Origin: an uncultured Octadecabacter sp.
Lineage (GTDB): Bacteria > Pseudomonadota > Alphaproteobacteria > Rhodobacterales > Rhodobacteraceae
Length of the DNA: 64,000 nt
NCBI GenBank assembly: GCA_937891785.1
Contig: CALAGN010000033.1
Location: forward strand, 57,798 to 121,797
Direction: 5' to 3'
Part shown: positions 45,903 through 55,872 of the stretch, piece by piece
Position numbering within the stretch: the stretch's first letter is position 1
Layout: every line of letters begins with the position of its first letter
The notes under the pieces: model-generated
Database searches by the model: none
What the model was told of the DNA's origin: nothing
Seen by the model: only the letters and a program-made list of their open reading frames with translations
Translations under genes and position numbers: made by a program

Positions 45903-47141
45903 CTGAAACGCATAGCCATTTTCATCGACGGCACATGGAACCGTCCGGATGCGCAACACCCGACGAATGTGGTGCGGCTTGCGCGCTGCGTGCGCCATCG
46001 GGCCGATGGGGGGTCGGTTCATGGCATGCCGCAGATGGTAATCTATTCCCCCGGTGTCGGATCGGGGCGCGGCAATAACGCGCTTGCGCGCAAGATGGAC
46101 CGGACGTTTGGTGGAGGGATGGGGTGGGGCCTCACGGATATCATCGAAGACGCTTATCGCAATCTGGTGTTTGCCTATGAGCCGGGCGACGAAATTTGCA
46201 TCTTTGGCTTTTCGCGGGGTGCGTTTGCCGCGCGTTCGTTGGTCGGTATGATCCGGTCGTGCGGAATTGCCCCTCGCGCGCATCTGGCGCGTCTGCCCGA
46301 AGCCTTGGCGCGTTACATCAGCCGCGATCCGGCCACGCACCCCGGTTCGGATGCCAGCCATGCTTGGCGCGAAGGATTTGCGCCCAATACTGCCACCAGC
46401 CCTGCGGAAATGGCGTGGCGTGGCAAACACGGCAAAGGGAGTGCTGGTGTCGTTGATCTGCGCATCGCCTACCTTGGGGTCTGGGATACCGTCAGCGCGC
46501 TGGGGCTGCCTGCGTTCCTGCCTTTAGCCGAACAATTTAACCGCCAATACAGATTTCATGATGCCAAGCTGTCGTCGATGGTTCTGGCGGCCCGCCATGC
46601 CATGTCACTTGATGAAAAGCGCAAAACGTTTCCGGCCTATCCGTGGGACAACATGCCCGCATTGAACGAACGTTACGACCATTTCGTGCCGACCTATATG
46701 CAGCAATGGTTTGCGGGGAATCACGGATCTGTTGGCGGCGGGGGCAGCAGGATCGGCTTGTCGTCGATTGCGCTCAATTGGGTGGCTATGGGTGCGGAGC
46801 AGGCGGGACTGGCGATTGATTGGCACGCGTTGGACCGCGTTGCCTACGACTTTGATCCGTTTGATCCGCTGGATAACAAATTCGGCCCCGTCGGCCTATC
46901 AGGCGCGCTGTTGAACCTGATCGAACAGGACCGCGCGGGGCCAAGTGACCTATCCGAGGTCAGTGTTGCGGCGATCGACCGATTTCGACAGGACGACACC
47001 TATCGGCCACAATCGTTGGACCGTATCTATCATCAGTTGTTCGAAATGCCCGATGATCAATACGCCGCCCTGCGCCGTGCGCGGGCGATTGCCGAAGGCG
47101 GCGACACGCACCGCCTTGGCCAGATTTCGCGGCCCCGTTAA
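45903..47141 (+). CDS. DUF2235 alpha/beta-hydrolase, apparent CTG start
   Basis: 412 aa if started at CTG 45903. The family needs an N-terminal DGTWN motif; here it is at residues 9-13 of this reading, upstream of every ATG, GTG or TTG in frame (first is GTG 45969; in-frame stop at 45855-45857). AAGGAG at 45890-45895 is 7 bp before the CTG. The nucleophile elbow GFSRG puts Ser at about 104. DUF2235 includes type VI lipase effectors and other hydrolases; no T6SS gene is near. It converges with serS, 7 bp apart. Confidence 0.8.
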   Translation: MKRIAIFIDGTWNRPDAQHPTNVVRLARCVRHRADGGSVHGMPQMVIYSPGVGSGRGNNALARKMDRTFGGGMGWGLTDIIEDAYRNLVFAYEPGDEICIFGFSRGAFAARSLVGMIRSCGIAPRAHLARLPEALARYISRDPATHPGSDASHAWREGFAPNTATSPAEMAWRGKHGKGSAGVVDLRIAYLGVWDTVSALGLPAFLPLAEQFNRQYRFHDAKLSSMVLAARHAMSLDEKRKTFPAYPWDNMPALNERYDHFVPTYMQQWFAGNHGSVGGGGSRIGLSSIALNWVAMGAEQAGLAIDWHALDRVAYDFDPFDPLDNKFGPVGLSGALLNLIEQDRAGPSDLSEVSVAAIDRFRQDDTYRPQSLDRIYHQLFEMPDDQYAALRRARAIAEGGDTHRLGQISRPR

Positions 47142-47148
47142 TTACCCG

Positions 47149-48441
47149 TTAGGCCAATATGCCGTCCGCAGCGATGCGGGTTTTGCCGCGCAGATAGGGG
47201 TGCAGCACGGCAGGAAGGGTAACAGAACCGTCTTCGTCTTGGCCATTCTCAAGCACGGCAATAAGGCAGCGGCCAACGGCCAGTCCGGATCCATTCAGCG
47301 TGTGAACGAACTGTGGCTTGCCACCATCGGCAGGCTTGAAACGGGCGTTCATGCGGCGTGCCTGAAAGTCACCCGTGGACGAGACCGAGCTGATTTCGCG
47401 ATAGGCGTTCTGCCCCGGTAACCATGCTTCGATATCAAAGGTGCGGCGCGCGCCAAAACCGATGTCACCGGCGCACAGGTTCACGGTGCGATAGGGGATA
47501 TTCAGACGTTCCAACAGGTCTTCGGCGCAGCGCAGCATGCGCTTTTGTTCGGCGTCCGATTGATCAGGGTGGGTCACGCTGACCATTTCAACCTTTTCAA
47601 ACTGGTGCTGTCGCAGCATGCCGGACGTATCACGGCCAGCACTGCCCGCTTCAGAGCGGAAACACAGTGAGTGCGCCGTATAGCGGCGCGGCAGGTCGCC
47701 CTCGTCTAGCATTTCACCGGCGGCAATATAGGTCAGTGGCACTTCGGAGGTCGGGATCAGCCACATACCTTCTTCGGTGCGATAGCTGTCATCGCCGAAT
47801 TTCGGCAGTTTGTCAGTGCCATACATCGCTTCGTCACGGACAAGCACGGGCGGGTTGACCTCGGTCAGGCCGTTTTCGTCCACATGCACGTCGATCATGA
47901 ACTGTGCCAGCGCGCGATGCACGCGCGCCACGGCGCCCGAAAGCAACACAAAGCGACTACCTGAAATCTTGGCGGCGGTTTCGAAATCCATCGACGGCGC
48001 CACGGCGGGAATCTCGAAGTGTTCAACCGGCTTGAAGGCAAAGCTGCGTGGCGTGCCCCAAGTGCTGACCTCGACGTTGTCGTTTTCATCGGCGCCTTCG
48101 GGCACGTCATCGGCCAGAATGTTTGGAATCACTGCCAATGCGGTGGTCAGGCGTTCGTCTTGCGCTTTGGCCTCGTCTGTTAGCGCGGCGATCTCGGCCT
48201 TCTTTTCGGCCACAAGCGCGCGCAGGCGTTCAAATTCAGCATCGTCGCCGCGCCCTTTGGCTGCGCCGACTTCCTTGGCGGCTTTGTTAGCGTCAGCCTG
48301 CGCAGTTTCAGCGGCCAGAATTTTGGCGCGGCGCGCTTCGTCCAATGCAAGCAGATCAGAGGACAAAGGCGCATCCCCGCGACGGGATTGGGCCGCGTCG
48401 AAAGCGGCGGGATTTTCGCGGATTGTGCGGATGTCGTGCAT
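47149..48441 (-). CDS. serS: Seryl-tRNA synthetase
   Basis: 430 aa from ATG 48441 (AGGAG 7 bp upstream; a GTG codon precedes it). The N-terminal helical arm (about 27-105) binds the long variable arm of tRNA-Ser; class II motif 2 is [30 protein letters not shown] and motif 3 is near the C-terminus ([10 protein letters not shown]). It charges tRNA-Ser and tRNA-Sec. It is separated here from surE, with which it is often neighbour in alphaproteobacteria. Confidence 0.97.
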   Translation of the reverse strand: MHDIRTIRENPAAFDAAQSRRGDAPLSSDLLALDEARRAKILAAETAQADANKAAKEVGAAKGRGDDAEFERLRALVAEKKAEIAALTDEAKAQDERLTTALAVIPNILADDVPEGADENDNVEVSTWGTPRSFAFKPVEHFEIPAVAPSMDFETAAKISGSRFVLLSGAVARVHRALAQFMIDVHVDENGLTEVNPPVLVRDEAMYGTDKLPKFGDDSYRTEEGMWLIPTSEVPLTYIAAGEMLDEGDLPRRYTAHSLCFRSEAGSAGRDTSGMLRQHQFEKVEMVSVTHPDQSDAEQKRMLRCAEDLLERLNIPYRTVNLCAGDIGFGARRTFDIEAWLPGQNAYREISSVSSTGDFQARRMNARFKPADGGKPQFVHTLNGSGLAVGRCLIAVLENGQDEDGSVTLPAVLHPYLRGKTRIAADGILA

Positions 48442-48612
48442 CACAATGCTCCTGATGGATTGCAGAAATTCTATGCGCCCCCATATGCCTCAAAGGAACG
48501 GCGCTGTGAACTGTGAAAACTACGTCTTGCGGCGTTGCCATTCCTTAGGGCGCGCTCTAGTGTGCCGCGACTTTGCGGCGGGTGCCCGCGAACCACACAA
48601 AGGACGACCCAC

Positions 48613-48900
48613 ATGCAAAACTTTGGCCAAGTTATCCCACTTATCCTGATTTTCGGTATCATGTATTTCCTGTTGATCCGTCCCCAGCAGAAAAAACTGA
48701 AGCAGCATCAGGCGATGGTTGCGGCCCTGCGTCGGGGTGACCAGATCATCACCCAAGGCGGTGTCATGGGTAAAGTGACCAAGGTCAAAGACGACGGCGA
48801 AGTCGAAGTCGAGATCGCCAAGGGTGTGAACGTGCGCGTTGTACGCTCGACGATCGCCACCGTGGTCAACAAGACGGAACCGGCCGCCGCTAACTCCTAA
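48613..48900 (+). CDS. yajC: Sec translocon accessory subunit YajC
   Basis: 95 aa from ATG 48613. One membrane helix (about 6-24, ending LLIRPQQKKLKQHQ) and a cytoplasmic beta domain (GDQIITQGGVMGKVTKV). It associates with SecDF. Divergent from serS; the SecD-head-like gene and secD follow. Confidence 0.96.
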   Translation: MQNFGQVIPLILIFGIMYFLLIRPQQKKLKQHQAMVAALRRGDQIITQGGVMGKVTKVKDDGEVEVEIAKGVNVRVVRSTIATVVNKTEPAAANS

Positions 48901-48917
48901 AACGCGGGGGGCGACGC

Positions 48918-49703
48918 GTGCGCCACGTTCTTAGCATACTGGTTGCGGGCCTTGTTGGCTTTGGCGGGGTTGCACGGGCCAATCCCGTTGATCCCAATGC
49001 CTTTTTGCAGCTGTGTGGTGGGACGCGCGTCATTGTCGCCCCTTTTGGTGCGGCAAGCCGTGACGAGATGGACCAAGCCGCGCGTGTCGTTCAGCAACGC
49101 ATTTCGACATGGGCACCGCGTGCCTATGTGAAATACGCCGCCGCACTTGAGCTTGGCTTTCCGATTGGCATGTTCGACCGCGTTGCCTTGGATGAATCGC
49201 TGGTGCGGGGTCAATTCTCGTTCCAGCAGGTGCTGAACCGCGGCGCGATTACTGATCTGACGATTGCCGATAGCGTACAGGTGATCCTGCCGGATGTATT
49301 GGATGACGAGATTGGATATTTGCTTGAGGCCGAAGCGATCATTGACGCCACGATGATCCGCGATGCGCAGGCGAACACGGATATGAACGGCAGGCCATCT
49401 GTATCGTTGCTGTTCACCGCGGACGGTGCTGCGGCTTTTGGCCAATACACGACCGATCATGTAGGCGAGGCATTTGCGATTGTCTCCGATCGCCGCGTGT
49501 TCAGTGCACCGGTCATCCAGACGGCTATTTTGGGTGAGTCGGTCATGATTCCGGGTAATTTCACGGCCATCGAGGCAGAAAATCTTGCGGTGACCCTGCG
49601 GTCAGGCGCGTTGCCAGTGGACCTTGTGGTTGAAAAGGTAGAAGACGTCGTAGTTGACGGGCAGGCAGGGAACCCATCCTGCACCCCGCGCACGGCAGAG
49701 TAG
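48918..49703 (+). CDS. Free-standing SecD P1-head-like periplasmic protein
   Basis: 261 aa from a GTG. A signal peptide (about 1-22) leads into a middle region of unknown fold; residues 158-233 match the P1-head subdomain of the SecD encoded just downstream (about its 289-368), sharing the order NGRPxVxxxF, GxYTxxxxGxxFAIVxD, SAPxIQ and ENLAVTLRSGALP-like end. No membrane helix beyond the signal is seen, so it should be a soluble periplasmic protein. It lies between yajC and secD, 11 bp before secD, and probably cotranscribes with them. Role unknown. Confidence 0.8.
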   Translation: MRHVLSILVAGLVGFGGVARANPVDPNAFLQLCGGTRVIVAPFGAASRDEMDQAARVVQQRISTWAPRAYVKYAAALELGFPIGMFDRVALDESLVRGQFSFQQVLNRGAITDLTIADSVQVILPDVLDDEIGYLLEAEAIIDATMIRDAQANTDMNGRPSVSLLFTADGAAAFGQYTTDHVGEAFAIVSDRRVFSAPVIQTAILGESVMIPGNFTAIEAENLAVTLRSGALPVDLVVEKVEDVVVDGQAGNPSCTPRTAE

Positions 49704-49714
49704 GACAGACAGGC

Positions 49715-51376
49715 ATGTTGCAAATCGACACTTGGAAACGCGTGACCATCTGGTTGGTCGTGCTTGTGGGCCTTTTGCTGGCTGTGCCCAACGGGTTTTA
49801 TAGCCGGGTTGAGACCCGCAACGATGCGGTCGCGATGATCGAGTCTGGCGTGACCAATGCCGAACTTGAAGCCGAAGCACGCACATGGCCCAGATTTTTG
49901 CCGTCGGGTCTGGTCAATCTTGGCCTTGACCTGCGCGGCGGAGCGCATCTGTTGGCGCAGGTGCAAGTCGCGGATGTTTATGGACCCCGCATGGACGCCA
50001 TGTGGCCCGAAGTGCGCGACGTGCTGGCCGCTGAACGTGACACGCTGGGGTTCGTCACCCGCGAAGACGCGCCCGAAGATCAATTGCGCGTGCGAATATC
50101 CAACCCTGATGCCATTGAACGCGCGCTTGAACTGACGCGAGGGCTAGCAACACCCGTAACAACGCTCACTGGCGCAGGGGCTGCCGATATCGAGGTTGTT
50201 GCGGTAAGCGGCGATCTGATTATCACCCTGAGCGAGGCCGAGCGTACCGCGACCGACCAGCGCACCGTGCAGCAATCGCTTGAGATTATTCGCCGCCGGA
50301 TCGACGAAGTCGGCACCCGCGAACCGTCCATTCAGCGCCAAGGCACAGATCGCATTCTTATTCAGGTCCCCGGTGTGGGATCGGCGCAGGAAATCAAAGA
50401 ACTGATCGGCACGACTGCGCAGTTGACGTTCCACCCTGTCGTCGGGCGCACGACGGATGGCGCAAGCGCCCCTGGTTCGGGCAATCTGATCCTGCCAAGC
50501 ATCGACGAAGAAGGCGTGTTCTATATCGTTGAACGCGCTGCAGTGGTGACGGGCGAAGAGCTGGTCGACGCGCAACCTGCGTTCGACCAAAACGGACGAC
50601 CTGCCGTGAATTTTCGGTTTAACGCGACCGGCGCGCGCAAGTTTGGCAATTATACCGCTGAAAACATCGGCTCGCCGTTTGCGATTGTGCTAGATGCCGA
50701 AGTGATCAGTGCCCCGACGATCCAAAGCCATATTCCAGGCGGATCGGGCATTATTACGGGCCGTTTTTCAGTCGAAGAAACAACCAATCTGGCCGTGTTG
50801 CTGCGCGCTGGTGCCTTGCCTGCGGGCCTGACATTCCTTGAAGAACGCACCATCGGGCCGGAACTGGGCCAAGACAGCATTGATGCGGGCAAGATCGCCT
50901 GTATCGTCGCCTTTGGCGCAGTGCTGATCTTTATGGTGCTGTCCTACGGGCTGTTCGGGATCTTCGCCAATATTGCGCTTTTGATCAACGTCGGCATGAT
51001 TTTCGGTCTGCTAAGCCTGATCGGTGCAACGCTAACACTGCCAGGTATCGCGGGGATCGTGTTGACCATCGGTATGGCGGTGGACGCCAATGTGTTAGTG
51101 TTTGAACGTATCCGCGAGGAACTCAAGACCGCCAAAGGACCAGCCCGCGCGATTGATCTGGGCTATGAAAAGGCCCTTTCAGCAATTATCGACGCCAACA
51201 TCACCACCTTCATTACGGCAGTGATACTGTTCGTCATGGGGTCTGGCCCCGTGCGCGGTTTTTCGATCACGCTGGGGCTTGGCATTATTACATCCGTATT
51301 TACGGCCATCTTCGTCACGCGTCTGTTGATCGTGATTTGGTTTGATCGCCGCCGTCCCAAGACAATCGAGGTTTAA
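49715..51376 (+). CDS. secD: Protein translocase subunit SecD
   Basis: 553 aa. N-terminal helix (about 8-26), large periplasmic P1 domain with head (LGLDLRGGAHLL near 70, then to about 370), five more helices (about 385-545). The D-x-R-G-G motif is present. SecDF uses the proton gradient to pull translocated proteins out. It is followed by secF, 4 bp apart. Confidence 0.96.
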   Translation: MLQIDTWKRVTIWLVVLVGLLLAVPNGFYSRVETRNDAVAMIESGVTNAELEAEARTWPRFLPSGLVNLGLDLRGGAHLLAQVQVADVYGPRMDAMWPEVRDVLAAERDTLGFVTREDAPEDQLRVRISNPDAIERALELTRGLATPVTTLTGAGAADIEVVAVSGDLIITLSEAERTATDQRTVQQSLEIIRRRIDEVGTREPSIQRQGTDRILIQVPGVGSAQEIKELIGTTAQLTFHPVVGRTTDGASAPGSGNLILPSIDEEGVFYIVERAAVVTGEELVDAQPAFDQNGRPAVNFRFNATGARKFGNYTAENIGSPFAIVLDAEVISAPTIQSHIPGGSGIITGRFSVEETTNLAVLLRAGALPAGLTFLEERTIGPELGQDSIDAGKIACIVAFGAVLIFMVLSYGLFGIFANIALLINVGMIFGLLSLIGATLTLPGIAGIVLTIGMAVDANVLVFERIREELKTAKGPARAIDLGYEKALSAIIDANITTFITAVILFVMGSGPVRGFSITLGLGIITSVFTAIFVTRLLIVIWFDRRRPKTIEV

Positions 51377-51380
51377 TCAC

Positions 51381-52355
51381 ATGCGCCTAAGACTTGTTCC
51401 GCAAGAAACCAACTGGGATTTCTTTAGCCGCGGCAAACTGTGGCTGGGCATTTCCGGCCTTATGGTCGTGATCGCCTTTGTGTCGTTCCTGATCCAAGGG
51501 CTGAATTACGGCATCGACTTTTCGGGCGGTACAACGATCCGCGCACAAAGCACCACTGCCGTCGATGTTGGTGTGTTGCGGGATTCTTTGACGCCGCTTG
51601 GCCTCGGCGATGTGTCGATCACCGAAGTTTTCGATCCGACCTTTGGACCCGACCAAAACGTGGTGTCGATCACCATTCAAGCGACCGAGGGGCACGAATC
51701 TGTCACAGCGGATATGATCACCTTGGTTGGTCAGACGCTTTTGGCCGTAGACGAAGGATTGCAACTGCCGTTCAGTTCGGTCGAATCTGTCGGCCCAACC
51801 GTGTCGGGTGAATTGATCCAGACGGCGGCGTTGGCGGTGATCCTCGCGATTACGGCGGTGCTGATCTACATCTGGCTGCGGTTTGAATGGCAGTTTGCGC
51901 TCGGCGCAGTTGTCGCGTTGATCCACGATGTGGTCCTGACGATCGGCGTGTTTTCCGAGCTGCAAATCCGCTTTGATCTAGCGATTATCGCGGCCCTGCT
52001 GACGATTGTCGGTTATTCGCTGAACGATACAGTGGTCGTGTTTGACCGGGTGCGGGAAAACCTGATCAAGTACAAAAAGCTTGATCTTAAATCCGTGCTG
52101 AACATGTCGATCAACGAAACACTGTCGCGGACATTCATGACATCCGTCACGACACTGGTCGCGCTGTTTGCCCTTTATTTTCTTGGTGGCGACGTGATCC
52201 GTGGCTTTGTGTTCGCGATGATCTGGGGTGTAATTGTCGGGACATATTCCTCGATCTTTGTCGCCTCGACCACGTTGCTGGTGCTGGGCGTCAAACGCGA
52301 TTGGTCCAAGCCCGACGCGACCAGCGGCACGCAGTTTGGCAATATCGACACCTGA
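51381..52355 (+). CDS. secF: Protein translocase subunit SecF
   Basis: 324 aa from ATG 51381. It has the SecF signature LNYGIDFSGGTTIR and six helices, with the motif GYSLNDTVVVFDRVRENL. It forms the SecDF complex with SecD. secF ends at 52355 and a TauE-like gene follows after 61 bp. Confidence 0.96.
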   Translation: MRLRLVPQETNWDFFSRGKLWLGISGLMVVIAFVSFLIQGLNYGIDFSGGTTIRAQSTTAVDVGVLRDSLTPLGLGDVSITEVFDPTFGPDQNVVSITIQATEGHESVTADMITLVGQTLLAVDEGLQLPFSSVESVGPTVSGELIQTAALAVILAITAVLIYIWLRFEWQFALGAVVALIHDVVLTIGVFSELQIRFDLAIIAALLTIVGYSLNDTVVVFDRVRENLIKYKKLDLKSVLNMSINETLSRTFMTSVTTLVALFALYFLGGDVIRGFVFAMIWGVIVGTYSSIFVASTTLLVLGVKRDWSKPDATSGTQFGNIDT

Positions 52356-52416
52356 TCTTTGGCCCTAGGGCGCGGCTTGGTTCTGGACCAGATTCAAGGC
52401 TAAAGCAGGGGGTGGT

Positions 52417-53148
52417 ATGGCGATTGATGGATTCTGGTGGCTGATAGCGGCGATTTCCATCGCTGGGATCGTGCGCGGCTTTACCGGATTTGGCACTGCG
52501 TTGATCTTTGTCCCTGTCGCGGGGCGATTTTTGCCCGCCGCTGATATTATCGTTTTGATCACATTGACGGGCGTTGCCAGCACGGCAGCACTGTTACCGC
52601 GCGCATGGGTGCAGGGACGCCGTGGCGAAGTGGCGATCCTGATTCTTGCCGCATTGCCGACGGTGCCGCTTGGCATTTTGGTCATGGGTTGGCTGGACGG
52701 AACCACGGTGCGCTGGGTCGTGGCCGTCATGGCAGGTGTCACGCTTTTGTCGCTCATGACGGGTTTGCGCTATGACGGGCGGATCGGGCGGACCGGGTTG
52801 GTCGGGATCGGTGCCTTGGCAGGGTTGTTTGGCGGGATGACGGGCCTGACGGGGCCGGTCGTGATAATCGCCTATTTGGCCAGTCGCCACGACGCACAAG
52901 AGGTGCGCGCCAACACGATCCTGTTCCTTGCGGGGCTTGATGTGGTCATCGTTGCGAACCTGTTTCTTGGAGGGCAGATGACATGGTCTCTGGTCTGGGT
53001 GGCGGCCCTTTTGGCTATTCCATACTTTTGCACCACACTGTTGGGCCAGTCCTTGTTTGATCCCCGTCACGAGCGCGTTTATAGATCGACTGCATATGGC
53101 GTGATTGTGCTGGCGGTCCTGACGGGTCTGCCGATCTGGGGGAACTGA
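52417..53148 (+). CDS. TauE/SafE-family sulfite/anion exporter
   Basis: 243 aa with about seven hydrophobic segments and the family repeats (IAGIVRGFTGFGTALIFVPVAG and GALAGLFGGMTGLTGPVVIIAYLAS). Family members export sulfite, sulfonates or related anions. Between secF and the Mth938-like gene; the spacing to the latter is 1 bp, so they may be cotranscribed with the sec-ccm run. Confidence 0.88.
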   Translation: MAIDGFWWLIAAISIAGIVRGFTGFGTALIFVPVAGRFLPAADIIVLITLTGVASTAALLPRAWVQGRRGEVAILILAALPTVPLGILVMGWLDGTTVRWVVAVMAGVTLLSLMTGLRYDGRIGRTGLVGIGALAGLFGGMTGLTGPVVIIAYLASRHDAQEVRANTILFLAGLDVVIVANLFLGGQMTWSLVWVAALLAIPYFCTTLLGQSLFDPRHERVYRSTAYGVIVLAVLTGLPIWGN

Positions 53149-53149
53149 T

Positions 53150-53503
53150 ATGCGGTTAAACGAAATCAAATACGACAACGCCCGCCCCGTTGAGGGCTAT
53201 GGCCCCGGCTTTTTCCGCATCGGTGGGAAGGTCTTGAACGGTCCTGTGATTATCGATGCCAAAGGTGTCGCGGCTTGGGGCGGATATGACGACCAGGCAA
53301 CCTTGCTGGCTTTGGCCGGCACTGTTGATGTGCTTTTTGTAGGCACCGGCGCGGACACTGCGCATATTCCCGCTGATTTACGCATCACGCTTGAGGACGC
53401 GGGCATTGGCGTCGAGGCCATGGCAACCCCCGCTGCCTGCCGCACCTATAACGTGCTGTTGTCGGAAGGGCGGCGCGTGGCACTGGCCGTCATTCCGGTG
53501 TGA
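53150..53503 (+). CDS. Mth938-like domain protein
   Basis: 117 aa. It shows the fold pattern of the Mth938 family: GYGPGFFRIGG, DVLFVGTGADTAHIP and TPAACRTYNVLLSEGRRVA. In alphaproteobacteria this gene often lies between secF and ccm genes; relatives (NDUFAF3-like) help respiratory complex I assembly, but a function here is not proven. Confidence 0.88.
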   Translation: MRLNEIKYDNARPVEGYGPGFFRIGGKVLNGPVIIDAKGVAAWGGYDDQATLLALAGTVDVLFVGTGADTAHIPADLRITLEDAGIGVEAMATPAACRTYNVLLSEGRRVALAVIPV

Positions 53504-53544
53504 TCCGGCTTTCCTGTGCGCGCCTGTTACGCTAAGCCGTTCCC

Positions 53545-54162
53545 ATGATGTTAACAGTTGAAAATGTGACCTGCGCGCGCGGCGGTATGCCCGTGCTTTC
53601 TGGTGTGTCCTTCGCATTGGACGCAGGGCAAGCGCTAGTGCTGCGTGGTCCCAATGGCTGCGGCAAGACGACCTTGTTGCGGACCCTCGCAGGGCTGCAA
53701 TCACCGCTGGCCGGCTCTGTGACCTTCCCCGAAGACGAAGGCGCATATGCCAGCCACGCCGACGGGATCAAAGCGCAGCTTAGCGTCACTGAAAATCTCT
53801 CGTTCTGGGCCGATGTGCATGGTCGCCCGATGCCCGATGACGTGTTCACCAGTTTTGATCTGGACGATCTGCGCGACCGATTGGCTGGCACCCTGTCAGC
53901 GGGCCAAAAGCGCCGCCTTGGGCTGGCGCGACTAGGTGTGATCGGCCGCAAGGTGCTGTTTTTGGACGAACCTACCGTGTCTTTGGACGGCTTTTCAGTG
54001 CGGATGTTCGCGGACTTCTTGCGGGACAAGCATTTGGCACAGGGTGGGGTGGCGGTGATCGCCACGCATATCGACCTTGGATTGGACGCGCCCGAAATGG
54101 ACCTGACCCCGTTCAAGGCCGACCACACCGCCACTGGCGGCAGTGACGAGGCGTTTTTGTGA
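53545..54162 (+). CDS. ccmA: Heme exporter ATPase CcmA
   Basis: 205 aa. Walker [10 protein letters not shown], a compact ABC signature [14 protein letters not shown] and Walker [11 protein letters not shown]. With CcmB/C/D it drives release of holo-CcmE for cytochrome c maturation. It overlaps ccmB by 4 bp. Confidence 0.95.
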   Translation: MMLTVENVTCARGGMPVLSGVSFALDAGQALVLRGPNGCGKTTLLRTLAGLQSPLAGSVTFPEDEGAYASHADGIKAQLSVTENLSFWADVHGRPMPDDVFTSFDLDDLRDRLAGTLSAGQKRRLGLARLGVIGRKVLFLDEPTVSLDGFSVRMFADFLRDKHLAQGGVAVIATHIDLGLDAPEMDLTPFKADHTATGGSDEAFL

Positions 54163-54815
54163 TCGCCTTGTTAGCCCGCGATCTGCGCCTTGCTGTGCGG
54201 GCTGGGGGCGGTTTTGGCCTTGGTTTGGCGTTCTTTCTGATCGTGATTGTGCTGATCCCGTTTGGTGTCGGCCCCGAAGCAAGCGTGCTGACCCGTATCG
54301 CGCCCGGCGTCTTATGGGTCGCGGCGCTCTTGGCGGCCCTCCTGTCGCTGGATCGCATTTTTGCGTTGGATCACGAGGACGGATCGCTGCCACTGCTGGC
54401 CACATCGCCGCTGCCTTTGGAGGGTGTGGCGCTTACCAAAGGTGTGGCCCATTGGCTGACCACGGGATTGCCGCTGACGCTTGCGGCGCCTGCACTGGGG
54501 TTCTTGCTGAACCTTGCCCCAGCCGCTTACCCGTATCTATTGGCCTCGCTTGCGCTTGGCACGCCCGCGCTGTCAATGATCGGCACGTTCGGAGCGGCCC
54601 TGACGGTGGGCATTCGACGGGGCGGATTGCTGCTGTCATTGCTGGTCTTGCCGCTTTATGTGCCGACGCTTATTTTCGGGGCCGAGGCAGTCCGCCTTGG
54701 GTCCGATGGGCTATCCGCAACCGTGCCATTGGCAATGCTGTCTGGCATCACGCTTTTTTCCTATGCGCTGCTACCCTTTGCCACGGCGGCGGCGCTGCGG
54801 ATCAATCTGCGGTGA
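54159..54815 (+). CDS. ccmB: Heme exporter permease CcmB
   Basis: 218 aa with six membrane helices. It starts [21 protein letters not shown], and [16 protein letters not shown] sequence ([20 protein letters not shown]) is typical of CcmB. It is the membrane partner of CcmA. Confidence 0.95.
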   Translation: MIALLARDLRLAVRAGGGFGLGLAFFLIVIVLIPFGVGPEASVLTRIAPGVLWVAALLAALLSLDRIFALDHEDGSLPLLATSPLPLEGVALTKGVAHWLTTGLPLTLAAPALGFLLNLAPAAYPYLLASLALGTPALSMIGTFGAALTVGIRRGGLLLSLLVLPLYVPTLIFGAEAVRLGSDGLSATVPLAMLSGITLFSYALLPFATAAALRINLR

Positions 54816-54856
54816 TTGCGCTTGAGACTACACAGACAGAAAGGTAATCAGATCAC

Positions 54857-55672
54857 ATGTCGTTTTGGGAATATGCCAATCCAAAGAAGTTTATCGCGAC
54901 CACGACGCCAATTTTGCCGTGGGCGTTTGGTATTGCTGCGGCCTGTCTGATTGTCGGGCTGGTTTGGGGCTTTTTCTTCACGCCCGATGACATCCGCCAA
55001 GGATCAACCGTCAAGATCATCTACCTGCATGTTCCCGCCGCGATGATGGCGATCAACGTCTGGGGCATGATGCTAGTGACCTCGCTGATCTGGCTGATCA
55101 GGCGACACCATGTATCGGCGCTCGCCGCACGCGCCGCAGCCCCCATCGGCATCGTGATGACGCTGATTGCGCTGGTAACGGGTGCGATTTGGGGCCAGCC
55201 GATGTGGGGAACATGGTGGGCGTGGGATCCGCGCCTGACGTCGTTCCTGATCTTGTTCTTGTTCTACCTTGGCTACATGGCCTTGTGGGAAGCGATCGAT
55301 GACCCAGACACCGCCGCCGATCTGACATCGATTCTGTGCATCGTCGGCTCGGTTTTTGCCTTCCTGTCGCGGTTCGCCGTGCAGTTCTGGAACCAAGGGC
55401 TACATCAGGCCGAAAGCGTGTCGCTCTGGGAGTGGACGTTCAATGTGATCGCGCGGTTCTTTGCCTTTGTGTGGAATTCCATCTTTGGCGCTGAACAAGT
55501 GATCGAAGTCGCCGTGCGCGAAGAAAATGTCTCCAACGTGTTTTTCGTGCCGCTGCTCATCTGCATGATCGGTTTTGTGGTCCTGTTCGTAGCGCTGGTT
55601 TTCCAGCGCACCACCACTGAAATTCGTGTGCGCCGCATCCGCGCCCTTGAATCGCGCGCACGGAGAGGCTGA
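54857..55672 (+). CDS. ccmC: Heme transporter CcmC
   Basis: 271 aa with six membrane helices and the Trp-rich heme-handling motif WGTWWAWDPRLTS, plus IIYLHVPAAMMAI. It loads heme on CcmE. The stop (TGA) overlaps the ccmD start. Confidence 0.96.
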   Translation: MSFWEYANPKKFIATTTPILPWAFGIAAACLIVGLVWGFFFTPDDIRQGSTVKIIYLHVPAAMMAINVWGMMLVTSLIWLIRRHHVSALAARAAAPIGIVMTLIALVTGAIWGQPMWGTWWAWDPRLTSFLILFLFYLGYMALWEAIDDPDTAADLTSILCIVGSVFAFLSRFAVQFWNQGLHQAESVSLWEWTFNVIARFFAFVWNSIFGAEQVIEVAVREENVSNVFFVPLLICMIGFVVLFVALVFQRTTTEIRVRRIRALESRARRG

Positions 55673-55872
55673 TGGACCTGTTTACATCGATCGTCGATAT
55701 GATCAGCACCTTTCTTGGCCTTGGTAAATACGGGCTTGAGGTGCTGAGTTCCTATGTGATCTCGCTCGCGATGCTGGCCCTACTGGTCTGGATCAGTGCG
55801 CGTCGGGCCGCCAAAGTGCGCGCAGAGCTTGCCGCCGTCGAGGCGCGTTTGAAGGATAGCAACGATGGCTAA
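55672..55872 (+). CDS. ccmD: Heme exporter protein CcmD
   Basis: 66 aa. One membrane helix (about 25-44) and a charged cytoplasmic tail RRAAKVRAELAAVEARL. It is needed to free holo-CcmE from CcmABC. Overlaps ccmC and ccmG. Confidence 0.92.
   Translation: MDLFTSIVDMISTFLGLGKYGLEVLSSYVISLAMLALLVWISARRAAKVRAELAAVEARLKDSNDG

Noticed and set aside
52362..52371. GCCCTAGGGC palindrome after secF
   Set aside because: A 10-bp palindrome without loop or T run; could occur by chance.
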